A stretch of DNA of 64,000 nt from the NCBI GenBank assembly GCA_011799875.1, contig CM022301.1, positions 209,705,888-209,769,887 of the forward strand. Direction: 5' to 3'. The position numbers and the translations under genes were made by a program. The DNA comes from Thinopyrum elongatum. Taxonomy: Eukaryota; Streptophyta; Magnoliopsida; Poales; Poaceae. Below the pieces are notes generated by a model. The model searched no databases and was not told where the DNA came from. It was given only the letters and a program-made list of their open reading frames with translations. How positions within the stretch are numbered: the stretch's first letter is position 1; each line of letters begins with the position of its first letter. Positions 1-10,848 of the stretch are shown piece by piece.

Positions 1-557
1 ACACATCTCTCCTCAGGATATTGTAAACATGTAAAACGTTATTCGGTTCCTAACTCCCAAGTAAGATATATATCAGGAACATATCTACCCTCAAATGGTG
101 GAATATTCAATTTTAGTTTTGGAAGATGGTCATGATCTCGTACCTGAGGTGGGGGTGTAGCCCTACCATTGCGATTATTTGCATGTGGACGACCTAGTGG
201 TGGTGCTGATGGTTGCACGTAGTTCTGATTTTGATCAACCTCATCCTTGTAATCATCCTCCTCCTCTGCAGCAGCAGGAGCCGAAGCCACAGAAGCATCA
301 ACAGTAAGTGCAGCGGCACTAGAAGTTTGGTCGGGCTCAAGAGGAACACGCTTCGCTCGTCCTGATGGATCGCGACGTGGAGGTGGTTGTTGATGTTGTT
401 GCAATGGTGCAGCAGAGGCAGCAGGTGGTGGTAGACACGCGAGCACTTCAGCGAACTTGGCATCCAACTTGGTGTCAATTGTCTTCTCAATGTCATCTAC
501 CCTCTCTAGTGCCTTTCCAAAGCTGCTCATCACGTCTTGCACCTGTTCACCCAACAT
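1..557 (-). pseudogene. Ty3/gypsy gag, N-terminal part, runs off the left edge
   Basis: Minus-strand frame starting at the ATG at 557. The first 60 residues are a short helical, charged stretch, followed by a Pro/Ala/Gln-rich and then acidic linker. Near residue 150 comes the gag motif KLNIPPFEG with YLTWE, the opening of the Ty3/gypsy capsid domain. An in-frame TAA at 39-41 follows the TWEL motif; the next codons still read as gag (RFTCLQYPEE), so this looks like a CAA-to-TAA nonsense change. The rest lies outside the window. Gag would form the particle that packages element RNA. The upstream in-frame stop supports the chosen ATG. Lineage is uncertain; a CRM/chromovirus-type element is my best guess. 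Confidence 0.7.
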
Positions 558-1397
558 TTGCTAAAATTTATCATGTAACGCCTTGTTCGTCATGTTCTTC
601 CAGTCACTCTCGTCGGCTTATGATCCTGTCATGGTTAGCAGCAATAGAAACACACAAGAACATGGTCCTACAGACTACTAGTGGTGGTGGTGGTGTCATG
701 GAGATTCATAAATCCGTCAAGCAAAACTCAAATTCTTACCAGTTCTTACCAAGCAGCAGGCGGTGATCGGCAGCCGTTGTAGTCAAACCCTCAAAGCTTG
801 GATAGAGCGATTACCAGGTGGAATCAAACGCATGACATAGATGTATATGGAGCTGGGATGGCTTATAGTATGGTAGCAAAAATGACAGCAATAATCAATT
901 TAGAGATGCAAAGTTGAATAAACGCTCAACGACGGTACTGTGCTGGTCCTAGGCTAGACCGTGCTAGAGACACGAGCCTAGAACACTAACAAAATCACGA
1001 TGTTGCACGTAAACAAAGGCGGAGCACACTTTGAATCCTTTTTTTTCTTTTTTCACCTTTTCTTTGCTCCTCAACAATTTTTTCCGAAAAAGTCTACAAA
1101 TGGTCTAAAAACTGCCTAGCCAGAATTTTCCAGACTTAGTTTTCTTTAAACCGGAACTATTTTCCTACTGCGGGTAGCATGGAAGTTGGGGAGTCCGACT
1201 CTGTCACGACACGTCGTATGGCGTGATCTGGAAATTGAAAACAGAGAAATAAATACTGGACTCGGACTAGGACTGGTGGCGGAGATGAATCTGGTGGAAC
1301 CCGGACTGGTGGCGGATATATTTAGGGCGGTGGAACACAGACTAGTGGCGAATTTGTGATGGAGGTGGACTCGGATTAGCGTGATGGCGGCGGATAT

Positions 1398-1545
1398 GTG
1401 GTATATGGTAGCGGTGATGATGGTGGTGGTATATGGCAGCGGTGATGACGATGGTGGTATATGCAACGGTGATGACGATGGTGGTATATGGCAACGGTGA
1501 TGATGATGGTGGTATATGGCAGCGGTGATAACGATGTTGCGGCGG
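1398..1545. repeat. Minisatellite, 27-28 bp unit, about five copies
   Basis: Units beginning GTATATGG recur at 1401, 1429, 1457, 1484 and 1512, a period of 28, 28, 27 and 28 bp. Each unit carries a GGTGATGAYGATGG core. Copies differ by a few substitutions. Shorter degenerate GGTGATGACGATGG echoes continue to about 1575. Confidence 0.85.
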
Positions 1546-2221
1546 CAGTGATGACGATGGTGCGGCAGCGGCTTGACAACTTGTGAACAGAACTCAAAAC
1601 TCTAAGGGACTAGATGCTAAGACCAACAACTCGACACGACAATGCAACCGCAAATTCAACAAAGCAAAAACACTGAAAATATTATGCAAAGGCTCAGACT
1701 GGTTCGGATATGATGAACTAACCCTAATACTTTTTTTTGGCTTTTTGGTGGACTGTAGGTATGAAGAACATATGCAATCTAGACTACAAAAAACAGATAA
1801 AATCTCATCGAGCAACCTGGAAATCTGCTACCACTTGATAGAGGCAAAGGTGTCCCATCTTTCGATGAGATGGTGGCTATCGTTTTGGGTGGAGTAGACT
1901 TTGACGATCCGACTATGAACATACGAGGATGTTGCGCCTTAGCAATCGCTAAACCAACTCCGAGAGGTTATTGCCCATGCCAGAGTACGATCAACCTGAC
2001 CACGAGGGTCTGTTTCCTGCATGCAAATGAAGAACAAGCAAGAAACTAAAATTACAATCTGTATATTACGAATATAAGAGGAAAGCTTTATTAATGAAGG
2101 TGGGGTTCTGTGACGTCTTTGTGTGGTCGTAGAACACAAACGAAGTACACGAAGTTGCAGCTATGGCAAACTTTTAATCTAAACAAAACCCAAAGTCTAA
2201 ACGGTGCCTTAAGGGCTGTAT

Positions 2222-2301
2222 TTGTAGGGGAAAAGGAAGGGGATTTCACCCCCCCTTGGCAAGGTGGGACTAAAACACCTCCTGAGTCGTTTCCCCTACA
2301 A
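2222..2301. repeat. Short inverted repeat, 12-bp arms, 80 bp overall
   Basis: TTGTAGGGGAAA at 2222-2233 is matched by its perfect reverse complement at 2290-2301. The interior is G/C-run rich. It could be a tiny MITE-like insertion or a chance hairpin in an LTR; no clear target duplication is visible. Confidence 0.4.
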
Positions 2302-2402
2302 TATGGACTCTAAAAGCTGCCTATTAAGAGGTATTTCAAAATTACATGGGCCTGGCCTAAAAATAAGGTGGCGCAGCACCTATATTAAGCTATGGATGAA
2401 AT

Positions 2403-2798
2403 TTATGACAGGGCATCTTGTATATTTCGTCCATGTACTTGTATGTCATCACGGTGGCTCCAAAGTGCTGAAAACTCCATCAGAAACTCTATTCTTGCTC
2501 CCTTGCGTGCGCCATATTCTCCATGCTTGATCATACTCCAATGTTCATTGTTCTTGTCCATGCTTGGCCCTTCATTTATAAGCAAAAAAAATGTATCCAA
2601 TTTAGGCAGGATCATATTCTCATGAACAGTAAAATCATTACCAAGAAACAAAAGTACCTGGTAATTGAATTGGCGTGCGCGAGCTCTAGTACTTGGTCCA
2701 ATATATGTAGTAGTAGGTGTTGTGGGTGTAACTTTGTTAGTGATGTCCTCATCAGTTGCGGCTTGCTCCTCCGCTTGCCTGCCTGCAGCCTCGCCCAT
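2403..2798 (-). CDS. Polyprotein C-terminal-tail ORF, probably encoded within a gypsy LTR
   Basis: A 131-codon minus-strand ORF starting at the ATG at 2798, with an in-frame TAG 12 nt upstream (in the restored sequence across the copia insertion). It contains GPSTRARARQ and later ILPKLDTF, motifs found at the extreme C terminus of some Ty3/gypsy integrase polyproteins. It lies upstream of gag (557) on the same strand rather than downstream of integrase, so it is not a normal gag-pol end. The likely explanation is that the tail-coding sequence lies in the LTR, as reported for CRM-lineage elements whose pol frame runs into the 3' LTR, and that this is the 5' LTR copy. The insertion of the copia element fell immediately before the ATG. 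Confidence 0.5.
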   Translation of the reverse strand: MGEAAGRQAEEQAATDEDITNKVTPTTPTTTYIGPSTRARARQFNYQVLLFLGNDFTVHENMILPKLDTFFLLINEGPSMDKNNEHWSMIKHGEYGARKGARIEFLMEFSALWSHRDDIQVHGRNIQDALS

Positions 2799-2799
2799 G

Positions 2800-2804
2800 G
2801 TACT
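2800..2804. repeat. Target-site duplication GTACT (left copy; right copy 16003-16007)
   Basis: GTACT directly precedes the left LTR (TGTTGG at 2805) and directly follows the right LTR (CCAACA ending 16002). Five bp is the usual size for LTR retrotransposon integration and fixes the element ends. Confidence 0.95.
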
Positions 2805-4509
2805 TGTTGGGACCGAGAGTATATCGACCAGAGGGGGGGTGAATGGGAGATTCAAAAATTCTTTCGAATGTTATGAATTGATCCCAAACACAACAGCGGA
2901 AATAAGGTTCGGTAGATACAAACTTAAACATGCACTTTATCTAGGAACATATCTATCGATGAAAGAAGCAATGATGGTATGAGCATAAGATATCACAGGT
3001 TTGACAATGAAGATGGTAATGCAATATGCTAACAGATGAAGCAGCATGAGAGAGAAACAAAGTGAGGAACTACAATAGATAACCACGAGAAAGAACTAAG
3101 ACAGGATGAATGAAAACAACAAAGAGAGACACACGAGATAGAACAAGTATGAGTAGCAGAGTAAGTGAATGAAATGACTACACTGAATGAGGAGAATATA
3201 ATAGAGCAAGTAACAAATGATAACAGATGATAACAACGAAAGATATGCAACAGATAATGACTAATCAGATAAACTATCGGCACAGAGCACGAAAGTAAAC
3301 TGCTGAAGGTAAGAGAGTAAAATATATAGAACCAGTGGTGCTCGATGGCGACAGATGAATTTGGTAGACCAGTTCGCCCTTCTGCCAAAGGATTACATCT
3401 GGTTGGAGGGGTTTTGATTTAACACAGAAGATAAACTCTCTTAGCCCTATTCTCCTTCAACTCGAAGCTGATCAGACTCTAGTTGATTTCACTCTCGGTA
3501 GATACTTGTCGGCGATCTCCAAACCTTCGTTCGACCTTCGCGAACCACAATCACTCTTGGTTGCTGAAGATCTTGCTCGATGAAGACAACAACTCTTCAA
3601 CACTTGAGCCAACACCTATCCATCTAGAAAGTGTGCAGCTCTCAAGAGTAATGGGTACAAGAACTCTCGACTCAGAACTACTGTGATGCTAAACCATTGT
3701 GTAAGTTTTGGGCTCTTGATTTTCTCTCAGTGGATCTTAAACTCAAATCACTCGGAGAGGGGATGCTCAATCAATCTTCTCAGAAATCTTAAGCGGAGCA
3801 GCCAACGGACAACATTGGAGCGGGGTGGCTATTTATAGCCACAACCTTCCCTGAAGGGAAATGACCAAATTCTACATGTAGAGCAGCCAATGGCCGAACG
3901 ACATGAGTCCAACGGTCGGAAATTTGAGCACAACGGTAACATTTCTTGCGGAGCAAGTAATGCTAACTCCTCAGTTCAAAAGATATCTCCTTCAGCACGA
4001 AGAACAACGTCTACTGCTGATAGGTAGTCATTTGAAGCACAAAGAGATTTCTCTCAGTCTCGCATAGGTTTGGGCTAAGCATCACAGCGGATCTAAGCTT
4101 CGAGAACCTATACCCCTCTTAATAGTACGGAGGTCCTATGACTCAAAGAAATGAAAGAAGAACAACGAAATGAATACTACGTCTTCACTTTGACTTCGAC
4201 TTCCACTCGCTGTAGTAAATTCCTTTGGACACCAGTATCGAACCAATTGCTTCGCTTCAGCAATAACTTTTTGAGGGGTTAACTCCTTCACGTCAATCTT
4301 CTTGTCTACATGTTCTCAACAGATGTAGCTCATTCTTCTCTGCAACACAGATAATCTTCGGTGAAGTTCCTCGAACTTGACACCTTAGACAATATTTTCT
4401 TCGGTTCTGCATGGACTATTTCTCTCTGTGTGCACTAGCAAACAAATCAGCCCATGCCTATTTCTGTCAACAATCTCCAAAACATAGGAGGGCAAATATT
4501 GCACCAACA
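2805..4509 (-). repeat. 3' LTR of the copia element
   Basis: Begins TGTTGGGACCGAG and ends TTGCACCAACA, a TG...CA LTR on the plus strand. It aligns along its length with 14300-16002, with scattered substitutions. The palindromic TATA-like CTATAAATAG lies at 3829-3838 (minus), matching 15322-15331 in the other LTR. Confidence 0.93.
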
Positions 4510-4524
4510 ATCTCCCCCTTTTTG
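4510..4524 (-). other. Polypurine tract (plus-strand primer) of the copia element
   Basis: Minus strand reads AAAAAGGGGGAGAT directly against the 3' LTR. This is the standard position and composition for the second-strand priming tract and gives the element's orientation. Confidence 0.9.
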
Positions 4525-5433
4525 GACGATTATTGACAAAACAGAACACATCGAAACATAGATAATTGAATGAAATGGAATGCGAAGGATAATGAAAGGC
4601 GAGAGAAGATTATGAAGATAAAACACGCTCCCCCTAAAGATAAGCATCGAATGCATAGAAGATAAAATGGTAGGTAGCGAGATGAATCTTCGTATGAGTG
4701 ATATTGACACATGATCTCATTCGTGGTCTCTTTCAATACCCTCGACAGTGTTTGAGGTACTTCCTGTCACACACAATCTTTGAAAAAGATTAGATACAAT
4801 ACTTTGAAATGATTTGTGACGAAGGATAAGCCATGAAAATTTGCTCATAACAAAGTTTGAATCCACACGAGATATAAGTTCCCTGCAAGTTAGAGATCCC
4901 TGCAAGTTAGATACTCGATGAGAATCAGAGCAAGGGAAACAAAGGTAAATTTGTACGGAGTAGATATGCTTCAGACAAGATTTTCCTGCAACAAAGGATG
5001 ATGCGAGGAAAAACATCTTGTGTAATAGAGAGATTTCCTATTAACTCTCAAGAAATTTAAATTGAAGCTAACTTTCTTCTCTTGCAAGGTTAGAGAGCGA
5101 AATATAAGCATTGTAGCATATCTAACCATAGGACACACATAGTTTCAAGGAGTGAAATGTCTCTTTCTCAGAGAAGTATGATTTCCTGTCCTCCTGGAAG
5201 TGCTTTTATTTTCCCTGCATGATGGATAAGTATCGAGAATAATAATTGCAAGGAAGTAAACTTTCGATTGCACCTGCAAACAAATAATTTGGAAGCAAAT
5301 AGCATTGCATGGGGGTTATTAACAGTACATGACGGCCGAGTATCAACACCACAGATGGTGCATAAAGTTTCAAACGCAAACTGTTTGAAGAAAACCAAAT
5401 AGTTCGAGAGCAAAGCAAATGGCGAATGAAAAC
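4525..5433 (-). other. 3' non-coding internal region of the copia element
   Basis: No coding frame of substance on either strand and no recognisable domain. It lies between the polypurine tract and the nested solo LTR. The same region resumes at 7150-7242. Confidence 0.6.
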
Positions 5434-7144
5434 TGAAGGAAATATGCCCTAGAGGCAACAATAAAGTTGTTATTTATATTTCCTTATATCATGATAAATG
5501 TTTATTATTCATGCTAGAATTGTATTAACCGGCAACTTAATACATGTGTGAATACATAGACAAAACAAAGTGTCCCTAGTATGCCTCTACTTGACTAGCT
5601 CGTTTATAAAAGATGGTTAAGTTTCCTGACCATAGACATGTGTTGTCATTTGATAAATGGGATCACATCATTAGGAGAATGATGTGATGGACAAGACCCA
5701 TCCGATAGCTTAGCATAATGATCGTTAAGTTTATTGCTATAGCTTTCTTCATGACTTATACATATTCCTCTGACTATGAGATTATGCAACTCCCGAATAC
5801 CGGAGGAACACTTTGTGTGCTATCAAACGTCACAACGTAACTGGGTGATTATAAAGATGCTCTACAGGTGTCTCCGATGGTGTTTGTTGAGTTCGCATAG
5901 ATCGAGATTAGGATTTGTCACTCCGATTGTCGGAGAGGTATCTCTGGGCCCTCTCGGTAATGCACATCATATGAAGCCTTGCAAGCAATGTGACTAATGA
6001 GTTAGTTACGGGATGATGCATTATGGAACGAGTAAAGAGACTTGCCGGTAATGAGATTGAACTAGGTATGATGATACCAACGATCGAATCTCGGGCAAGT
6101 AACATACCGATGACAAAGGGAATAACGTATGTTGTTATGCGGTTTGACCGATAAAGATCTTCGTAGAATATGTAGGAGCCAATATGAGCATCCAGGTTCC
6201 GCTATTGGTTATTGACCGGAGAAGTGTCTCGGTCATGTCTACATAGTTCTCGAACCCGTAGGGTCCGCACGCTTAACGTTCGATGACGATTTGTATTATG
6301 AGTTATATGATTTGATGACCGAAGTTTGTTCGGAGTCCCGGATGAGATCACGGACATGATGAGGAGTCTCGAAATGGTCGAGAGGTAAAGATTCATATAT
6401 TGGAATGCTATATTCGGACATCGGAAAGGTTTCGAGTGATTCAGGTATTTTTCGGAGTACCGGGGAGTTACGGGAATTCACCGGGAGAAGTAATGGGCCT
6501 TATTGGGCCATACGGGAAATAGGAGGCAGCAGCCAGGAGGTGGCGCCCCCCCCCCCCCCCGCCAAGCCCAATCCGAATTGGACAAGGGGTTGGGGGCGCA
6601 ACCCCCCTCTTTTCCCTTCTCCTTTAGGTGGAAACCTACTAGGACTTGGAGTCCTAGTAGGATTCCCCTCTCCCGGCGCGCCTAGCATAGGCCGGCCGGC
6701 CTCCCCCTCCCTCCTTTATATATGGGGGCAGGGGGGCACCCTAGAGGACACCAAAGATTTGTCTTAGCCGTGTGCGGTGCCCCCTCCACAGATTTCCACC
6801 TCGGTCATATTGTCGTAGTGCTTAGGCGAAGCCCTGCGTCGGTAACTTCATCATCACCGTCACCATGTCGTCGTGCTGACGAAACTCTCCCTCGGCCTCA
6901 GCTGGATCTAGAGTTCAAGGGACGTCACCGAGCTGAACATGTGCAGATCGCGGAGGTGTCGTGCGTTCGGTACTTGATCGGTTGGATTGCGAAGACGTTC
7001 GACTACATCAACCGCGTTACTAAACGCTTCCGCTTTCGGTCTACGAGGGTACATGGACACACTCTCCCCGCTCGTTGCTATACTTCTCCTAGATAGATCT
7101 TGCGTGATCGTAGGAAATTTTTTGATATACTACGTTCCCCAACA
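5434..7144 (+). mobile_element. Solo LTR of the BARE1/WIS/Angela copia family
   Basis: Starts TGAAGGAAATATGCCC and ends CGTTCCCCAACA, the well-known termini of this Triticeae family, over 1,711 bp. It is flanked by identical AAAAC duplications (5429-5433 and 7145-7149). There is no internal domain, so it is a solo LTR left by unequal or intra-element recombination. It is inserted, in opposite orientation, into the 3' non-coding part of the minus-strand copia element. Confidence 0.95.
6714..6725 (+). promoter_or_regulatory. TATA box of the solo LTR
   Basis: CTTTATATATGGGG in a C/G-rich setting, at the place where BARE1-type LTRs carry their promoter. Transcription would run rightward. Confidence 0.6.
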
Positions 7145-7187
7145 AAAACACTCTGCAAATAACCCGTTGATCTATCACTCGATGTTC

Positions 7188-7201
7188 TTCTCCCCCTTTT
7201 T
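7188..7201 (-). other. Second polypurine tract of the copia element
   Basis: Minus strand reads AAAAAGGGGGAGAAG just past the stop of the extra ORF (7243). It nearly repeats the tract next to the LTR. Multiple polypurine tracts before the 3' LTR are a described feature of Sireviruses. Confidence 0.6.
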
Positions 7202-7242
7202 GTCAACAAGTGTCAAAAAGGAAAGTGAAGGCATGCGAGGAA

Positions 7243-10200
7243 CTAGTCATCCGAAGAATCCTCATCGGAACTCGAACTGTTCGGAGAAGCAGAGCGAGCA
7301 ATGGTTGAGGCCGAAGCAGGAGTTGGGGACGCAGCTTGGGCTTCGGGAACATTTTAGGAAGAGGCATTGCAGGGTGCATCTGGCTTGTAAATAAACGTTC
7401 CTGCTGTGTCTTCAAGAACATCACCAGGTTCGACAAACGACAGGTCAGTTGAAGTAGAACGCTGAGGGAGCACAGGGGTTTTCCTTCGAATGTGAGGTAC
7501 TTCAAACAGCTCCAGATGATCATATTCCTTTTCAATACCCTTTGCAGAAAGTTGCTTGCGAGTGTAATGCTTGCGCAGAAGGGTCCAGGAGTGCTTCTTC
7601 TGTTCCTTCTCATATAGAAGGGTTTGGCGAGAATAATTGTGAAGCAAATTGATCTCCGCCATCATTTCCAGCTTTACTTTTCTATCGAGCATAATGTGGC
7701 TTTCCAATGCTTGCTGAGTGCGTAGACAAATCTCATATAATGAAGGATTTTCTTCACTGGGAATTTGAACTTTAGCCTTCTTGATCTTCGGAACTTCAGC
7801 AGAGGCAGGCAAAGAGCAGAAGTAGTGGCATCCAATGGCATTTTTCCTTTGCCTATGTCCTTCACAATTCTTAGCGTGTCGCGAACTGGTGGCATGAAAA
7901 CTTTCGGAACATATGGACAGTAGAACTTTTCTTCAAGGAGCTGCTCAATGGCATACATGATCCAATGTGCATACGGCTTCAAGACTTGAGGGTTGTCAGC
8001 TGCACAGGCCAAGTTGCGAATGAAAAGATCTGGGATATCGGAACGAATACCCTGAGCAATGGCAAGCAGTGCATTTCCCATGATGCCATTGATGGTTTCT
8101 GGCCTGTTAGTTGGAGGGAGTTGCAGAGGATGTAGAACAGAATGTTATTCTCATATGCCAGATTATTTGGCTTGATCTCAATGCATTCATCACCAACCAG
8201 CTTGGGGTCCATCAGCATATTCAGCTGAGCTTCAGATACTTCCCAATAGTGCAGCCTGTGTTCACTACTTGCATCAAATTTGCACCGAGGAAGATTCAAT
8301 AATGCTAAGAATTGTTCTGTCGAGCATTTAATCTTTTCCTCTCCTGTCATCCATTCGAGGATCCATGTAGAACTATCCCCAAGTTCTCCTGAGATATACA
8401 GAGTGCCATAGAATTGATGAATTACTTCACGATTCCAGCCATGATTGAAGCGTAGGAAGCTCTTCAGGAAAACAAGCTCAATTTGCTAGATGGTGTGATG
8501 GAAGCAGGGTAATCTTTCGAGCTTTGCAAAGTTTAGAATCTTGTGCTTGAAGACGCGATTCTTTTCATACAGGATGCGAGCATAATACACAACTTGTTCT
8601 TTAGTCCAGAACCTTGTCGACAATGAGGTTCTCTCTCCTTCATACGACTGGTCCCAAAGAATGCAAGTTTCAAGAGGTGAAACTGCTTGTTAAACGTAGG
8701 ACCATTTGGGCCATCTTCAGCTGGGAACAACAGAAATGTCTCCAAAGGATTTTTTAGATGTTCTTCGCTCACATTCCGGGTCCGAATATCATCCGGTGCT
8801 TGCGCACCTTCCTCGATTGGTCTGATTGTAGCACGTGGCTTCCTTGACTTCTCAGGTGCAGATTTCTTTGAGGAACTAGACTAACCATCATTCTTGCTTG
8901 CTGGTACTCCTTCAGCGGCTTTCTGGCTTTCAGGCACTAGGGCCTTTTCTTTCACAGTATTTTCTTTGACTGGGGGCACAACCGCTTCTTTCTCGGAAGC
9001 TTGGGACACAACAGGTGGGACAATTCCTTTGTGAGCCATGGGCTCTTAAGATTTCTTCTCTTCCTCTTCTAACTGTGTAGCAGTGGAACGAGGAGCAGGA
9101 TCAACATCCATCTGAGGAGGGGCACCAGATGATGCAACCGGGGTGGTTTTCTCTCGGGAAGCATTTAGCTCCCCCTCAATCTTGTCATTCTCCTCCTTAG
9201 ATCTGGAGGGCTCAGCTTGCAATTTCTTCAGAGGCGATGGGTCTGCCTTTTCAACCTCAATCTCTTCATCAACTTCATCATCAGATGGGGCTTGTTGCCT
9301 GGGTGAGGCATTTCCTTCATCATCCTTCTCGAGGAAGATATCAACAACTTCTGGTTGCTCTTGGTACACTAGAGTGGGAATGATGACTTCCACATGGACA
9401 GCTTGCTGCATGGGTTCATCCTCATGAGGTGGAGGGGGTGGAATCTGTTGCAATGGAGTGCTAGAGTCGATAGGTTGATCATCAGCAATAGTCTGAAGGC
9501 AGCGATCCTTGATACCTTTTGGTTTGCTGGATCTTGCCTTAGCCTTCTGACGTTTTTTCCTCTTTGATTCTCCTTTGAGCCAGATCAGCCTTGTGCTCAA
9601 TCTCATCATTCCTTCTGTCCCACAGCTGAGAAATATCCATTTTCAATGGTGAGAGCCAATCAATTTTGTCATTTCTCATGACACTGAGTGCCTTAGTAAG
9701 GTCAAAAATCTCTTTGTTCAGGCCTTTCCTTTTGGATTCAGTATTGGCATCTCTCCTCATCTGCTCGAGGGTTTGCTTGTCCTTGACAGCCTGATTTAGC
9801 TTCTTTGTGATTTTCCTCAGCTCGATGAAATGTTTCATCACCATTTTGGTAACATCGTCACGAAGACCCGGACTTGCTATATCTGCAGATTTTACATCCT
9901 AAGCAGCACTTTCAATCACATCAATCATAAGATTGAAGTCATACTTTTGTTCCTTTGTGGAAGCAGGAACACTGTGTTTGGGCTTCTTTGTAGTAGCTTC
10001 AGCTTTTTCTTCAGGTAGCAGCTTTCTCTTCGTAGCAGTGGAACCTGAAGGTTTATCAGTGAGGGAACTTGGTGCATGCCTTGGTGATTTCCTTGGTGAT
10101 GGTAAAACTTTCACTGGTGAGGGGCTGCTCTGCGGCTTGTTGAGGATGATACGTTGATCATACATGTGAATTTCATCACCATCATCGCTGGAGGATTCAT

Positions 10201-10848
10201 CAGATGAGCTGGACACATCCTTCTTTGATTTACTAGAGATTGTTTTCTTTCATGAGGCACGAGGAGAAACCGACCTTCTGGACTTGCTTCCTTTGGATGC
10301 AAGATCCTTTTTCTTCTGCACGTCTTGCTAAGTCAGCGCGACATTTTTAGCTTCGACTTGATTTTTCTTTGATTACCTAGCATCACGCTTGGCTTTAGCC
10401 TTCGCCCTCTTGGCTACTTCATCAGGAAAATCCGTGATGGTTTTCAGATACTCAGGATGAGCATTAGAAGGCGCTGGTGGTCTGACTTTTTCATCGTCTG
10501 GCCCAATGCAATTTTCTGCTATGCGGTCGTTCCACGGCGGCGTGAAGGCAAACAAGATTTGATACTTTTCCCGAACATTTTCATAGTTGAACCATTTCTT
10601 CACCCAGTGTTGGGATTTCCATCAGAGAAGAGATTAAGAGCATCAGTGACCAGATCATCCTCAGGCTGACTGTGAGCCGAGGGAATTTCAGCATCTCCTT
10701 CTTCAGATTAAGACTCGGATTTCTTCTTCGGTGTCTTGGGTGGCTTTGAAGATTTTCCTCCACTAGTCAATCTCATTCGGTCAGATCTGGGAGGATACTG
10801 AGGCAAACCTCCATCAGACTCGGTGAACTCATCTGAACTCTGAGGCAT
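7243..10848 (-). pseudogene. Long extra ORF of the copia element (plant transposon protein-like), decayed
   Basis: About 1,200 codons from the ATG at 10848 to a TAG at 7243. The N-terminal third is Ser/Lys/Pro-rich (SSSSDESSSDDGDE, PSPRKSPRH), then a Lys/Glu-rich helical stretch (9539-9844), then a Pro/Glu-rich linker (9046-9609). The C-terminal third (8772-7243) has motifs like FYGTLYISG, a WMTGEE motif and FLALLNLPR. These resemble the putative plant transposon protein domain found in extra ORFs of plant LTR elements. It ends in an acidic SSSDEDSSDD tail. Several stops (for example at 9899-9901 and 8878-8883) and frame changes (near 8533, 9540 and 10600) break it. In Sireviruses the ORF after pol has been called envelope-like; I see no clear signal peptide or fusion motif here, so I do not call it an envelope. 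Confidence 0.65.

Larger units (their letters stand above)
558..2402 (-). other. Leader and LTR-like segment of the leftmost gypsy element
   Basis: No convincing coding sequence. The position between a gag start (557) and a polyprotein-tail ORF (2403-2798), all on the minus strand, suggests the 5' leader plus part of an LTR. I could not find a clean primer-binding site or TG/CA boundary, so the LTR end is not defined. The stretch contains a short-period tandem repeat (1398-1545) and a 12-bp inverted repeat (2222-2301). Confidence 0.4.

Noticed and set aside
2805..4509. Minus-strand ORFs rich in Ser/Phe in the copia LTR (3029-3388)
   Set aside because: Lie wholly in a non-coding LTR and are shortened or broken in the other copy (14522-14776).
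5168..6767. Several ORFs of 60-120 codons across the solo LTR and its left flank
   Set aside because: They fall within or across the BARE1/WIS/Angela LTR, which is non-coding.
7243..10848. Calling the copia extra ORF an envelope gene
   Set aside because: No signal peptide, membrane anchor or fusion motif could be seen; the sequence is Ser/Lys/Glu-rich and resembles plant transposon-protein ORFs instead.
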